64,000 nt of DNA from Croceibacterium sp. TMG7-5b_MA50 (GCF_039830145.1 NZ_CP156082.1:1072001-1136000); one strand, 5' to 3'. Shown: positions 12,442 through 24,373, counted from the stretch's first letter. Notes: generated by a model not told the origin, from the sequence alone. Made by a program: numbers and translations.

Positions 12442-13209
12442 GTGATCCTGAAGAAGCGAATGATGTCTTTCTGTAAGGTTGGCCTGCTGACGGCCGCCCT
12501 TGCGACAACAGTGCCACTGCAGGCCCAGTTCAACCTTGGCAGTGCCCTCAACTCGGCCAGGAGGGTGATGGAAGCCGTCACCATCTCGGACGCGGAGATC
12601 GTGTCCATGTTCGGCCAGATGTCCGACGAGATGGATCGCATCAATCCGGTGGCGCCGCCCGATGACCCTTACGCGCAACGTCTGGCCGCGTTGACCAGTG
12701 GTCTCGAGAATTATGACGGCCTGAACCTCGACATCAAGGCCTACCGGGTGGCCGACGTCAACGCGTTCGCCATGGGCGATGGCACGGTGCGCGTAATGGC
12801 CGGGCTGATGGACGGGTTTGAAGACAACGAGATCCGCTGCGTGATCGGCCACGAGATCGGGCACGTAAAGCTGCAGCATTCCGCGAAGCGTCTGAAAACT
12901 GCGCTGCAGCAGGATGCCGCGTTGAGCGTCGCCGGCACAGCCAGCGGCGAGGTGCGCCAGCTTGCCGAATCCCAATTGGGTCAACTGGTCGGTCAAGTGG
13001 TCAATGCGCAGTTCTCCCAAGCCGATGAGACGGCAGCCGACGACTACGCGCTGACCTTCATGCGTAACAACAATTACGATGTGCAAGGCTGCCCGGCGGC
13101 AATGGACAAGCTGGCGGCGCTGGGCGGCGGCAGCGGCGGCGTGGCCCTGCTGCAGACCCATCCCAGCCCGGAAGCCCGCGCGCGGCGTATGCGAAGGCAG
13201 CTCGACTGA
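12442..13209 (+). CDS. M48 family zinc metallopeptidase, exported
   Basis: A 255-residue protein with the HEIGH zinc motif (His137, Glu138, His141) and a downstream DETAAD third-ligand region near 196, which is the pattern of small M48 peptidases such as YcaL/LoiP. The N-terminus is a signal peptide ending near LQAQF. The GTG start is chosen because AAAGGGGGAG lies six bases before it; ATG codons at 12460 and 12463 lack such a site. The ending HPSPEARARRMR is typical of periplasmic M48 proteins involved in envelope quality control. Periplasmic location is inferred from the signal peptide. Confidence 0.88.
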   Translation: MILKKRMMSFCKVGLLTAALATTVPLQAQFNLGSALNSARRVMEAVTISDAEIVSMFGQMSDEMDRINPVAPPDDPYAQRLAALTSGLENYDGLNLDIKAYRVADVNAFAMGDGTVRVMAGLMDGFEDNEIRCVIGHEIGHVKLQHSAKRLKTALQQDAALSVAGTASGEVRQLAESQLGQLVGQVVNAQFSQADETAADDYALTFMRNNNYDVQGCPAAMDKLAALGGGSGGVALLQTHPSPEARARRMRRQLD

Positions 13210-13325
13210 GTGCTGCCGCGCATAGGACGCTGAACGTCCGCGGCGGAGCGTGGTCGGAAGTTGACGTGGCAGGCTAACGCCCCATGTTCGGGTCGCGGTG
13301 ACCACGTTCCCGCCCCCTGTCGGGT

Positions 13326-13338
13326 GATCAAGTCCGGG
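13326..13338. repeat. GATCAAGTCCGGG dispersed repeat, copy 2
   Basis: Second copy of the 13-base word, same orientation as the first, here running directly into the hairpin ahead of the SugE-type gene. This matters for interpretation, because the hairpin could be a decayed repeat arm rather than an RNA switch. Confidence 0.45.
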
Positions 13339-13367
13339 ACGGCCCGGCAGCTTGGAAGGAGGCTGCC
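13334..13367 (+). promoter_or_regulatory. structured leader of the SugE/Gdx gene, guanidine-II-like
   Basis: Two overlapping hairpins precede the TTG start. CCGGG-ACGG-CCCGG (13334-13347) has exactly the ACGR tetraloop on a GC stem found in guanidine-II (mini-ykkC) riboswitches, which usually sit before sugE genes. The next, GGCAGC-loop-GCTGCC (13346-13367), holds the Shine-Dalgarno AAGGAGG in its loop. The two share GG, so they exclude each other in part. Canonical guanidine-II has two ACGR hairpins; no second ACGA or ACGG occurs in the preceding 120 bases. Riboswitch identity is a hypothesis. Confidence 0.4.
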
Positions 13368-13685
13368 TTGGCCTGGATTGCACTTGTTCTTGCCGGTCTG
13401 TTCGAGATCGGCTGGCCCGTCGGACTGAAGATGGCGCAATCGCCGGCGACGCGCTGGCCAGGCATCGCCATGGCCATCGGTTTCATGGCGGTGAGCGGAT
13501 CGCTGCTGTGGATCGCGCAACGGCAGATCCCGATCGGGACCGCCTACGCCGTCTGGACCGGGATCGGCGCGGCCGGCACGTTCCTGGTCGGCGTGATGAT
13601 CTACGGCGATCCGACCTCGCTGGCACGTTATGCCGGGGTGGCGCTGATCATCGCCGGTGTCGTGACGCTCAAACTGGCGCATTAG
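13368..13685 (+). CDS. sugE: SMR family transporter, SugE/Gdx type
   Basis: A 105-residue four-helix small multidrug resistance protein. GLFEIGW carries the essential membrane Glu13, and GTAYAVWTGIGAAG is the family signature. GLK after the first helix and IPIGTAYAVW follow the SugE subgroup, now known to export guanidinium with proton antiport, rather than EmrE. The start is TTG, five bases after AAGGAGG; no ATG fits. The protein acts in the inner membrane as an antiparallel dimer in the family. The leader structure suggests translational control. Substrate is inferred from the subgroup. Confidence 0.9.
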   Translation: MAWIALVLAGLFEIGWPVGLKMAQSPATRWPGIAMAIGFMAVSGSLLWIAQRQIPIGTAYAVWTGIGAAGTFLVGVMIYGDPTSLARYAGVALIIAGVVTLKLAH

Positions 13686-13699
13686 AGGGCGGTGCACCA

Positions 13700-13726
13700 T
13701 CCTCCCCATGCGGCGCATGGGGAGGA
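13700..13726. terminator. convergent terminator-like hairpin between sugE and secA
   Basis: A perfect 12-base stem (TCCTCCCCATGC and its complement) with a three-base loop lies between the two convergent stop codons. Neither side has a good T-run, so it may be a weak bidirectional terminator or an mRNA end-protecting hairpin. Confidence 0.55.
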
Positions 13727-13738
13727 CGGGTGTAGCGG

Positions 13739-16492
13739 TCAGGCGTGGGCGCCGTGGCAGTGCTTGTACTTGTTGCCGCTGCCGCACGGGCACGGGGCGT
13801 TGCGGCTGATTTCCTGCCCGGCCCAGGGATCGGTGCCGTCCGCCCCGCCCGGCCCGGCGGCGGCCATCGGCGCCCCGGCGAGGGACCCCAGCAGCGCCTC
13901 CTGCCCGGTCGCCCGGCTGGAATTGTCACTGTCGTCGGTGCCGAAGAACGGGTCGATATGCCCGGTCAGGAAGTCGGGCAGTTCAGGCAGCGGCGGCGGG
14001 GCGACGGGTTGCGGCATGCGCAGCTCGCTCTTCATCAGCACCCGCGTCACGTCGGTGCGGATGCCCTCCAGCATCGCCTCGAACAGGCCGAACGCCTCCT
14101 GCTTGTATTCGTTGATCGGGGTCTTCTGCGCGTAGGAGCGCAGGAACACCACCTGGCGCAGCGCGTCCAGCGTCGCCAGGTGCTCCTTCCAGTTGAAGTC
14201 CATCCGGTCGAGCAGGACGCCCTTTTCCACCTGGCGCCAGACCTGCGGGTCGATATCGGCGAGCTTCGCGGCCATCTTCGCGTCCGCCAGAGCGACGATC
14301 CGCTCCTCCAGCACCTCGGGCTCGACCGCTTCCTCCGCCAGCCAGTCGTCCAGCGGCAGGTCGAGGCCGAGGACGTCGTCCGCCTTTTCCCTCAGCCCGG
14401 AGATGTCCCACTGTTCGGGGTAGGAGCCGGGGGGGCAGGCATTGGCGACCATGGTGTTGATCGCGTCCTGCCGCATGTCGGCGACGACATCGTCCACCGC
14501 CTCGGCATCCATGATCTCCGCGCGCTGCTCGTACACGACCTTGCGCTGGTCGTTCATGACGTTGTCGTATTCGACGACCTGCTTGCGCGCCTCGTAATTG
14601 CGCGCCTCCACCTTCTTCTGCGCGGTCTCGATCGCGCGGCTCATCCAGCGGGACGGAGGCAGCGCTTCCCCATCCTGGAGGTTGGCGTTGACCATCTTGG
14701 AGAACATCGTTTCCGGCCCGAAGATGCGCAGCAGGTCATCCTCCAGGCACAGGTAGAAGCGCGACAGGCCCGGATCCCCCTGGCGCCCGGTGCGGCCGCG
14801 CAGCTGGTTGTCGATGCGGCGGCTTTCGTGGCGTTCGGTGCCGAGCACGAACAGGCCGCCGGCGGCGCGCACCTGCTCCCGCTCCGCCAGGATGTCGGCC
14901 CTGATCCGCTCAATCGCGGCGTCACGCTCCGGCCCCTCCGGCATGTCGCGCAGCTCGTCCTCGACGCGGAATTCGACATTGCCGCCAAGCTGGATGTCGG
15001 TGCCGCGGCCGGCCATGTTGGTGGCGATGGTGACGGCGCCGAGGCGGCCCGCCTGCGCCACGATATGCGCCTCCTGCTCGTGGAAGCGGGCGTTGAGGAC
15101 CGCGTGCTTCACGCCCTCCTCGTTCAGGAAGCGGCTGAGCAGTTCCGACTTCTCGATACTGACGGTGCCGACCAGCACCGGCTGCCCGATCTCGTTCTTT
15201 TCGCGAATGGCGCGGGCGATCGCGCGGAACTTGTCGGCGGTGTTCTTGTAGAACTCGTCCTCCTCGTCGATGCGCTGGACGGGGACATTGGTGGGGATCT
15301 CCACCACGTTGAGCTTGTAGATGTCCCAGAATTCCACCGATTCCGTGGCGGCGGTGCCGGTCATGCCGGACAGCTTGGGATACATGCGGAAATAGTTCTG
15401 GAAGGTGATCGAGGCCATGGTCTGGTTCTCGGGCTCGATCTTCACGCCCTCCTTCGCCTCAACCGCCTGATGCAGGCCGTTGGACCAGCGGCGCCCGTCC
15501 ATCATGCGGCCGGTGAATTCGTCGATGATGACGACCTTGTCGTCCTTCACGATGTAGTCGATGTCGCGCTTGAACATGACCACCGCCTTCAGCGCCTGGT
15601 CCAGATGGTGGACGACCATCGTGTTCTCGACATCGTAGAGATTGTCGGTCGCCAGCAGCCCGGCGGCGGCGAGGCGGCGTTCCACCTCCTCGGTCCCGTC
15701 TTCCGTCAGCTGCACGTTGCGGCTCTTCTCGTCCGCCTCGTAATATTCGGGCTCAAGCTGCTTCACCACGGCGTCGAGCGAGATGTACAGGTCGCTCTTG
15801 TCATCCGTGGGGCCGCTGATGATGAGCGGGGTGCGCGCCTCGTCGATCAGGATGGAGTCCACCTCGTCCACGATGGCGTAGTTGAATGGGCGGTGGACCT
15901 GCTGGCCGCGATCCTGCTTCATGTTGTCGCGCAGGTAATCGAAGCCGAATTCGTTGTTGGTACCGTAGGTAATGTCGGCGGCATACGCCTCCCGCCGGAT
16001 ATGTTCGGGCAGGTTGGGCACGATCACGCCGGTCGTCAGCCCCAGCCAGCCATACAGGCGGCCCATGGTTTCCGCATCGCGGCTGGCGAGGTAATCGTTG
16101 ACGGTGACGACGTGGACGCCCTTCCCCGGCAGGGCGTTCAGATAGGTGGCGAGCGTCGCCACCAGCGTCTTGCCCTCGCCCGTGCGCATCTCCGCGATCT
16201 CACCCCGGTGCAGCACGATGCCGCCGACCATCTGCACGTCGAAATGACGCATGCCCATGACGCGCACCGACGCCTCCCGCACGGTGGCGAAGGCTTCGGG
16301 CAGGATGTCGTCCAGCGAGGTGCCGGCGGCAAGCTGGTCGCGGAACTTCGCCGTCTGTGCCTGCAGGGTGGCATCGTCCATCGCCTGCATCTCTGGCTCG
16401 AGCGCGTTGATGCGGTCGACGACCTTGCCGATCGCCTTGACGTAACGATCATTGGCGGAGCCGAACCACGATTTGGCGAGCGACTGGAACAT
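13739..16492 (-). CDS. secA: preprotein translocase ATPase SecA
   Basis: A 917-residue SecA motor that drives proteins through SecYEG. Walker A is RTGEGKT near 103-109, Walker B is [16 protein letters not shown], and the second nucleotide domain has [13 protein letters not shown] and [10 protein letters not shown]. The C-terminus is a zinc-binding SEC-C tail, [13 protein letters not shown], used for SecB/lipid binding. Full length. A small secreted-protein gene lies 104 bases upstream on the same strand, and a 7-base GC hairpin sits 23 bases before the ATG, which suggests leader control. Confidence 0.98.
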   Translation of the reverse strand: MFQSLAKSWFGSANDRYVKAIGKVVDRINALEPEMQAMDDATLQAQTAKFRDQLAAGTSLDDILPEAFATVREASVRVMGMRHFDVQMVGGIVLHRGEIAEMRTGEGKTLVATLATYLNALPGKGVHVVTVNDYLASRDAETMGRLYGWLGLTTGVIVPNLPEHIRREAYAADITYGTNNEFGFDYLRDNMKQDRGQQVHRPFNYAIVDEVDSILIDEARTPLIISGPTDDKSDLYISLDAVVKQLEPEYYEADEKSRNVQLTEDGTEEVERRLAAAGLLATDNLYDVENTMVVHHLDQALKAVVMFKRDIDYIVKDDKVVIIDEFTGRMMDGRRWSNGLHQAVEAKEGVKIEPENQTMASITFQNYFRMYPKLSGMTGTAATESVEFWDIYKLNVVEIPTNVPVQRIDEEDEFYKNTADKFRAIARAIREKNEIGQPVLVGTVSIEKSELLSRFLNEEGVKHAVLNARFHEQEAHIVAQAGRLGAVTIATNMAGRGTDIQLGGNVEFRVEDELRDMPEGPERDAAIERIRADILAEREQVRAAGGLFVLGTERHESRRIDNQLRGRTGRQGDPGLSRFYLCLEDDLLRIFGPETMFSKMVNANLQDGEALPPSRWMSRAIETAQKKVEARNYEARKQVVEYDNVMNDQRKVVYEQRAEIMDAEAVDDVVADMRQDAINTMVANACPPGSYPEQWDISGLREKADDVLGLDLPLDDWLAEEAVEPEVLEERIVALADAKMAAKLADIDPQVWRQVEKGVLLDRMDFNWKEHLATLDALRQVVFLRSYAQKTPINEYKQEAFGLFEAMLEGIRTDVTRVLMKSELRMPQPVAPPPLPELPDFLTGHIDPFFGTDDSDNSSRATGQEALLGSLAGAPMAAAGPGGADGTDPWAGQEISRNAPCPCGSGNKYKHCHGAHA

Positions 16493-16514
16493 GGGCGATC
16501 TTTCGATAAGGAAC

Positions 16515-16535
16515 CGCCGCGAGCCTGGCGCGGCG
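16515..16535 (-). promoter_or_regulatory. hairpin in the secA 5' region
   Basis: A perfect stem of CGCCGCG with CGCGGCG around a seven-base loop, 23 bases before the secA ATG and after the stop of the upstream secreted-protein gene. No T-run follows, so termination is unlikely; translation control of secA is the more natural guess. Confidence 0.35.
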
Positions 16536-16596
16536 TAGATACAGGAGAGCAGCCGCAGGCATGCGCGGCTGGCGCAGGGATGCGGGCGGCGGCGCG

Positions 16597-16860
16597 CTAC
16601 TCGCGCGCGCGGTCGGTCTGCAGGCGTACGGCGGGCGCCGGATGCGCCGCGATGGCCGTGGGCCGGTCCGGCGTCTGCCAGCCGGCGACGCGCACCTGGG
16701 GTGCGGCCCCGGTCAGCCGGACATCATGGACGGGGGCGGCAATCGCGGAATTGCTGGCGACCTGCTCCGCCGCGAGCACGACCTGAGCCGCCCGCGCAGG
16801 CGCGCCGATGGCGGCGAAACCGGCGCATAGCGCGATCAAGGTCAGCAGACGGCGGATCAT
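16597..16860 (-). CDS. small secreted protein upstream of secA
   Basis: An 87-residue protein with a clear Sec signal peptide ([19 protein letters not shown], cleavage probably near ARA-AQ). The mature part is about 60 residues, without cysteines, ending [11 protein letters not shown] do not recognise the family. The position, directly before secA with the same orientation, is that of SecM in gammaproteobacteria, whose stalling nascent chain controls secA. No known arrest motif is evident. A possible -10 (TATAGT, 16886-16891 on the minus strand) lies upstream. The start could be four codons earlier. Confidence 0.65.
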   Translation of the reverse strand: MIRRLLTLIALCAGFAAIGAPARAAQVVLAAEQVASNSAIAAPVHDVRLTGAAPQVRVAGWQTPDRPTAIAAHPAPAVRLQTDRARE

Positions 16861-16929
16861 CGGACGCGACACATAGGTGGTCGCAACTATATCGTCGAGT
16901 CTTCGCAGCCCCTTTGAACCGCCGTCGGC

Positions 16930-19884
16930 CTATGTCCGGACCTGACCGGGATCGATCACATCACCGGTATCGGGCGGCGTGATGACGGTCGCAGGCGCCA
17001 CATGACGCCGGTCGATCCATGTGGCGAGTGTCCCTTCATTCAGCGCCAAGGCAGGACTGAAGCGGTCGGATGCCATGTAATCCAGCACCGATCGGCGCAG
17101 GGCTGGCCCACCGGCGAAGCCTGCCGTGCCCTGCTCCGTCAGGTCGAAGGCACTGGCGATCAGCCGGCCCGGACCGACGCGCGCCTCGAACAGCAGGGCG
17201 GTGCGCAGGCTGCGGTTCCAGTCGTCGATCGGTTGCACGATCGGGCGCAAGTCGGGCGGCAGCGCCTCCACGTTCATGGCGGTGGTTGCCCCGATCAGGT
17301 CGACCCACTGCCAGTCGCAATGGTCCTGCGTCGGGAAGCCGGCCAACGCCGGATGCGCGGCATCGTTCAGCAGGCCCAGCATCCAGGCGCGGCTGGGGTT
17401 CATCAGCCGGTTCCAGAAGATCGGCACGGTGGTCATGGCCAGGTCCGGATTGGCCTCTGCCGGATTGCCCGACAGGAACAGCACACGCCCGCCAGCGGCC
17501 AGCGCCGCCCTGGCCTCCGCCCAGTCCGCCGTGGTCACCACACCTGCGGGTTGCGGTACTTCCTCGGCCGGCGGGTAGACCCAGAAACGCCAGCGATTGC
17601 GGAAGGCGGTGCCCGCCAGTTCCACGACCAGTTCGTAGGCCGCCGGGGCCGGCAGGCGCGACAGGTCCGCACTGATGGTGCCGAGCGGGATCGCCTTGCC
17701 GCGCGGGGCGGCGCGCGCTGGCAGGTCGCCCGACTGGACTGTCTTGCCCGCCGTATCCATGATCCGCCAGCGCGGGCGGACGGAGCGCAGCGGGCGCGGG
17801 CCGTGATGATAAAGCTCGGCCGAAGCCTCCAGCATCCGGTCGCTGGTGAAGGTGCGGTCCTTCAGCCGGACCAGCGGCACGGTGGCGCTGCAGAACTCCC
17901 GCCATTCGGGCGCATCGACATAGCCCTTGGGTTCCCAAAAAGCATCGAGCAGGCCCATCAGCGCGCCGCCCTGGCCAAGGTAGTCGTGCAGGTCGAGCAT
18001 CTGGAAACCCGAATGTGACGGGGTGCGCAGATTGGCTTCCAGCTCCTCCTTGTAGCAGGCGAGCTGAAACCGGCCGGAGGCGTGGGCGAATTGCCGGTTC
18101 AGGTCCAGCAGGCCGTGCGCGGCGGCGAAGTCGCGCATGATCTCGTAATTGCCGGGCACCATGTAGGGTACGTCGCCGGTGTCGATGCCGTGCGGAAACG
18201 CGGCATAGTCGCTCTGGCCGGAAAACTTGTCGATCAGGCCGAGATCGGGATAGGCGCACCATTGCCCGGTCTCGTGACTGATGACCGGCTGCGCCACGCC
18301 GCCGAGCAGTTCCTGCAGCTCTTCCTCGTAATCCTCCCCGAACCAGCCACGCGGGCCGCGCACGGTGGAGCCGACCACCAGAAAGTCGGCCGCGAACGGC
18401 GTGCCCGGCCCGCCCGGCGCACGGGCATGGCGGCCGGTTCCGTCGGTGTAGAGGCGGCGCGGATCGGCGGCCTTCCAGCGCTCGTCCCAACCGGGCAGCT
18501 GAGCATGGAACTGGCCCGCCGGCTCGTTGCCGCTGCCCATCAGGATGAACGATGGGTGGTTGCCATAGGCGCGGATCAGCCGGGCGGTCTCGTCATGCAG
18601 GACGGCCAGCATGCGGCCGCCGGCATCGAAATTGTTCCACATCGCGCATTCGGGTTGCAGGTAGAACCCCATCCGGTCCGCGGCGATGAACGCCGCCTCC
18701 GGCGGGCACCAGCTGTGGAAACGCATGCCGTTCAATCCCCATTCCTGGCAGATGGCGATGATCCGCTGCCAGGTCTCGAGATCCGTCGCGGGATAACCGG
18801 TCAGCGGGAAGGCGCCGGCATCATGCGTCCCGCGCATGTCCAGCACCTCTCCGTTCAGCAGGATGCGGTGCCCGTCCGTCGTGATCTCCCGCATGCCGAA
18901 CGTGACGTCCCGACGGTCCTGCCCCGCGGGGCTGTCGAGCGTGACGGCGAGCGTGTGCAGGTGAGGATCGAATTCCGACCACGGCCGGGGATTGCGCATC
19001 GGTACCTCGATCGTTGCCTCGCCCCCTTCCGCCGTCCACGACACCGGCACGGACACACCACCGGCATTGACCGTGCCGGAGCCGGTCGCCCCCGTGACGT
19101 TGCCGATCCTGATCTGCACCCTCGCCAATCGCGCGGCGAGATCGGGGAAGACCTGCACATCGTCCAGCCAGACCGGGGCCGTCGCGCTGAGTTCAATGCG
19201 GCCGACCACACCGTTCCAGGTCGTGCCGGTACCGTCCGTCACGCCGTGGCCGTCGGGCCGGTAGACCGGCTCCTGCATGCTGTTGTCGATGCGCAGGGTC
19301 AGCCGGTGTGTCCCGGGCTCCATGATGCCCAGGTCAAACTCGTGCGGCGCGACGAGCGACCGGTCGCTGCCGACGGGTCGATTGCCGATCCAGGCATCCG
19401 TGCGCCAGCGGGTGCGTTCGAGGTGCAGCATCACCCGCTTGCCGGCCCATTCCGCCGGTACCTCGATGTCGCGCTGGTACCAGGCGACCCCCAAATAATG
19501 CCGGATCGGCTGCGACAGGTACGGCACCTTGACGTTGCCCGGTCGGGTATACGGCTCGTACTGCGGCAGCAGGTACCAGCGCATGTCGCGCGGCAGGGCG
19601 GCGACGAACTGCGTATCCGCCTCGATCTCGTTGCCGAAGCCTTGCGTCTGCAGGATGCCCGGCAGACGGATCGACAGGTCCGATGGCATTACCTTGTTGA
19701 ACCAGTAATCGGCGCTGCCGACATCCGCCGGGTCGAGGGCGAAGCGCCACTCTCCCGCAAGCGAGATCGCACCCTCATGCTCAGGCACCGATGGTGCCGA
19801 CCGGGCGTGCAGCGCACCCGGGAAGACGGCGCTGGCACCCAGCAGGGCAACGAAGGTGCGGCGATCGACGGTCAAGTCATTCAT
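16930..19884 (-). CDS. glycoside hydrolase family 2 protein, Tat-exported
   Basis: A 984-residue GH2 enzyme (beta-galactosidase/glucuronidase/mannosidase superfamily). A twin-arginine signal DRRTFVALLG (Arg8-Arg9) precedes the body. A jelly-roll sugar-binding domain, immunoglobulin-like domain, TIM barrel and extra C-terminal domains follow. The barrel shows GSGNEP with acid/base Glu454, and SHETGQW with probable nucleophile Glu538; MRFHSWCPPEAAF and YLQPEC fit family members acting on plant glycans. Periplasmic. The substrate cannot be told from sequence. The frame is open 98 codons further upstream, but that part crosses the promoter region of the divergent DUF1593 gene. Confidence 0.9.
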   Translation of the reverse strand: MNDLTVDRRTFVALLGASAVFPGALHARSAPSVPEHEGAISLAGEWRFALDPADVGSADYWFNKVMPSDLSIRLPGILQTQGFGNEIEADTQFVAALPRDMRWYLLPQYEPYTRPGNVKVPYLSQPIRHYLGVAWYQRDIEVPAEWAGKRVMLHLERTRWRTDAWIGNRPVGSDRSLVAPHEFDLGIMEPGTHRLTLRIDNSMQEPVYRPDGHGVTDGTGTTWNGVVGRIELSATAPVWLDDVQVFPDLAARLARVQIRIGNVTGATGSGTVNAGGVSVPVSWTAEGGEATIEVPMRNPRPWSEFDPHLHTLAVTLDSPAGQDRRDVTFGMREITTDGHRILLNGEVLDMRGTHDAGAFPLTGYPATDLETWQRIIAICQEWGLNGMRFHSWCPPEAAFIAADRMGFYLQPECAMWNNFDAGGRMLAVLHDETARLIRAYGNHPSFILMGSGNEPAGQFHAQLPGWDERWKAADPRRLYTDGTGRHARAPGGPGTPFAADFLVVGSTVRGPRGWFGEDYEEELQELLGGVAQPVISHETGQWCAYPDLGLIDKFSGQSDYAAFPHGIDTGDVPYMVPGNYEIMRDFAAAHGLLDLNRQFAHASGRFQLACYKEELEANLRTPSHSGFQMLDLHDYLGQGGALMGLLDAFWEPKGYVDAPEWREFCSATVPLVRLKDRTFTSDRMLEASAELYHHGPRPLRSVRPRWRIMDTAGKTVQSGDLPARAAPRGKAIPLGTISADLSRLPAPAAYELVVELAGTAFRNRWRFWVYPPAEEVPQPAGVVTTADWAEARAALAAGGRVLFLSGNPAEANPDLAMTTVPIFWNRLMNPSRAWMLGLLNDAAHPALAGFPTQDHCDWQWVDLIGATTAMNVEALPPDLRPIVQPIDDWNRSLRTALLFEARVGPGRLIASAFDLTEQGTAGFAGGPALRRSVLDYMASDRFSPALALNEGTLATWIDRRHVAPATVITPPDTGDVIDPGQVRT

Positions 19885-19898
19885 GAAAAACGGTTTCA
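19884..19898. promoter_or_regulatory. imperfect palindrome TGAAA-N5-TTTCA at the GH2 start
   Basis: TGAAAAACGGTTTCA forms five-base arms around AACGG, touching the first base of the GH2 start codon. It lies in the 127-base divergent gap between GH2 and the DUF1593 gene. It resembles half-sites bound by LacI-type regulators, but none is encoded nearby; the DeoR protein of the same locus is a candidate. No good Shine-Dalgarno precedes the GH2 ATG. Confidence 0.3.
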
Positions 19899-20011
19899 CA
19901 GATGGGAGGGGGATGCACAAGAGCCTGAAGGTTTCCGCGGACGCGCCGATGCTTGTGGCTTTCGCAAGGCTTCGATAATCTTCGCACCCAAGAACAAGCG
20001 GGGAGGTGACG

Positions 20012-21514
20012 ATGGCCAGTGGTGACATGACAGGGCCTACCGACGGATCGACGCAGGGCCGCGCACGACGTATTTTACGGAGCGGCGGCGGGTTGCTGGC
20101 GATCGCGGCCCAAGCCGTGCTGCTCAGCAGCATTCCGGCCACCGTCGCCGCGCAGGATCGGGTCAAGCCGCGCGTCATCGTGCTGACCGATATCGAGAAC
20201 GAGCCGGACGATGCGCAATCGCTGGTCCGCTTCCTCGCCTATTCCAATCAGTGGGACGTGGAGGGGCTGGTCGCCACCACCTCCGTCCACATGCAGGACC
20301 GTGTCGCGCCGCAGCGCATCCGCGCGATCGTCGATGCCTATGGCAAGGTCCGCCCCAACCTGCTGCTGCACGAGCCAGGCTTCCCCGATCCGGCGCAGCT
20401 GACCTCCCTGATCCGGGAGGGTCTGCCGCAGACAGGCATGGCGGCGGTCGGCGAAGGCAAGGATTCACCGGGCTCCCGCTTGCTGATCGAGGCGGCGGAT
20501 CGGGCGGACGAGCGGCCCCTATGGGTGCTGGTCTGGGGCGGGCCCAACGTGCTGGCGCAGGCGCTGTGGCAGGTGGAGCGGACCCGATCCGCCGCGGAAC
20601 TCGCCGCTTTTGTGGCCAAGCTGCGGGTGTACACCATATCGGACCAGGATGATTCCGGGCCGTGGATCAGGACCACTTTCCCGAACCTGTTCTATATCGC
20701 CAGCCCCGGCGTGCATGCCGGCGGCGCCTACCATTCCGCGACGTGGAGCGGAATCAGCGGCGACCGCTTCCATGGCCGTTTCACCGGGCCCGATTTCAGC
20801 ATCGTCGACAACCCCTGGCTGGACCGTAACGTCCGCAGCAAGGGCCCGCTGGGGGCTGAATATCCGCACACCGAATTCATCATGGAAGGCGACACGCCGT
20901 CCTTCCTGTACCTGATCGACAACGGCCTGGGCAGTCCGGAGCATCCGGATTGGGGCAGTTGGGGCGGCCGCTACGAACATTACCGGCCGCGCACCCGCAA
21001 ATGGTTCCTGCAGGACGAGACACGTCCGTTCTGGACCGATGCCGAGGACGAGGTGATGGGGGCGGACGGGTTCTGGCATACCAGCAACAAGGCCACGATC
21101 TGGCGCTGGCGGCAGGCGTATCAGAACGATTTCGCCGCGCGCATGGATTGGGCGGTCAAGCCGTTCGACCAAGCGAACCATGCGCCGGTTGTACGGCTGG
21201 GCCATGGCGACCAGTTCACCGCGCGGCGCGGGGAGACCATCCGGCTGAGCGCAGCAGGCACGACCGATCCCGACGGCGATCGCCTGTCCTATGACTGGTT
21301 CCACTACCCGGAGCCCGGTAGCTTCACCACGGCCTATGGCCGCGGGGCCACGCCGATCGCGATCCAGACGGCGGAGGACGGCACGGCCACCATGACCGTG
21401 CCGACCGAACGGGTGCTGCGCAGCGGGACGCTGCATCTGATCCTGCAGGTGACGGACGGCGGCACGCCCGCGCTCACCCGATATCGCCGGGTGATCGTCA
21501 ACGTGGTGGATTGA
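20012..21514 (+). CDS. DUF1593 nucleoside hydrolase-like secreted protein
   Basis: A 500-residue exported protein. After a signal peptide ending near ATVAAQ, a DUF1593 domain begins [20 protein letters not shown], the acidic cluster that in the related nucleoside hydrolases binds calcium and the sugar. The C-terminal 110 residues look like an immunoglobulin-like domain ([18 protein letters not shown]) of the kind annotated as 'cellulose-binding' DUF1593 partners. The ATG is chosen over a GTG six bases upstream because GGGGAGG fits it. It is divergent from GH2, which suggests shared glycan use. Likely an N- or O-glycosidase, but the substrate is unknown. Confidence 0.85.
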   Translation: MASGDMTGPTDGSTQGRARRILRSGGGLLAIAAQAVLLSSIPATVAAQDRVKPRVIVLTDIENEPDDAQSLVRFLAYSNQWDVEGLVATTSVHMQDRVAPQRIRAIVDAYGKVRPNLLLHEPGFPDPAQLTSLIREGLPQTGMAAVGEGKDSPGSRLLIEAADRADERPLWVLVWGGPNVLAQALWQVERTRSAAELAAFVAKLRVYTISDQDDSGPWIRTTFPNLFYIASPGVHAGGAYHSATWSGISGDRFHGRFTGPDFSIVDNPWLDRNVRSKGPLGAEYPHTEFIMEGDTPSFLYLIDNGLGSPEHPDWGSWGGRYEHYRPRTRKWFLQDETRPFWTDAEDEVMGADGFWHTSNKATIWRWRQAYQNDFAARMDWAVKPFDQANHAPVVRLGHGDQFTARRGETIRLSAAGTTDPDGDRLSYDWFHYPEPGSFTTAYGRGATPIAIQTAEDGTATMTVPTERVLRSGTLHLILQVTDGGTPALTRYRRVIVNVVD

Positions 21515-21576
21515 ACCGCAGCTTCACGGCCCAGCCGCCGGACAGGGCAGCCCCGGCCTGCGCTCCCTATGTGCGC

Positions 21577-23323
<1,747 letters not shown>

Positions 23324-23327
<4 letters not shown>

Positions 23328-24373
23328 GCCTTGCTCCAGCCGCCGCGCGCCATGCGCTGCTGGAACTGATCCAGCATCACCGCGCCCACGATCACCGCAC
23401 CCTTGATCACCATCTGCCAAAACTCGCTGACGCCCATCATCACCATGCCGTCGCCTAGTACGCCAATCACGCAAGCGCCAATCATTGTGCCGCCGATCGT
23501 ACCGCGTCCACCGGCGAGGGAAGCGCCACCCAGCACGACCGCGGCGATCGCGCTGAGTTCGAACGTCTCGCCAGAGGCGGGATGGGCGGAAGTGAGATCG
23601 GATGCGACGATGAGGCCGACCAGCGCGGCGCAGGCGCCCGAGATCATGTAGGCCGCGCACTTGATCCGGTCGACCCGCACGCCCGACAGGAATGCAGCGC
23701 GCTCGCTGCCGCCTACGGCGTAGATCCGGCGGCCGAATGGGGTGTGCGCCGCCACGATTGCAGCCACGGCCGCCAGCACGATCAGGATCAGCACGGGCAC
23801 CGGCACGCCCAGCAGGCGCCCTGCCCCCAGCAACTGAAAGCCCTGGTTGCCGAAGGCCGGATTGCCGACGAGGTTGGGAAAGGTGGTGCCGTTCGACAGC
23901 AGCAGCGCGGCGCCGCGCGCCACGTAGAGCATGCCCAGCGTGGCGATGAACGGCGCCACGCCGAAGCGGGTGATGAGCGTCCCGTTGACCAGCCCGATAG
24001 CCGCGCCGAGCGCGACCACAAGCACGATCACCAGCGGAATGGACGGGAAGATCGCCACGCCCATCGGCGCGAGCACGATGCCGTTCAGGATCAGCCAGCC
24101 CGCGACCATGCCGCCCAGCCCCGCGACGGATCCCACCGACAGGTCGATGCCGCCGGTCAGCACCACGAAGGTCATGCCGATACCCAGTACCGCAATGATC
24201 GCGATGTGCTTGGCCATGATCAGCCCGTTCGCCAGCGACAGGAAGTTGGGCGCCATCACGCCGAAGAACGCCAGCACCACGAACAGCGCGATCAGCGCAC
24301 GCAGGCGGATCGCCAGGTTCAGCACTGTCCGGCCACCGGAGCGGGACCCATCCGCAACAACCGTCTCGCTCAT
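23324..24373 (-). CDS. ribose-type ABC transporter permease
   Basis: A 349-residue inner-membrane permease of the RbsC family with about ten hydrophobic helices. Markers are GIGMTFVVLTGGIDLSVGS near residue 75, NGTLITRFGVAPFIATLGM, and GGRGTIGGTMIGA. It forms the membrane channel with the two-domain ATPase; the gene order ATPase-permease is overlapped by 4 bases on both sides, indicating translational coupling. Confidence 0.95.

Noticed and set aside
13745-16786. A plus-strand frame of about 1,000 codons opposite secA
   Set aside because: High GC gives long antisense frames; the protein is rich in His, Arg, Gly and Ala with no motif, while secA is unmistakable.
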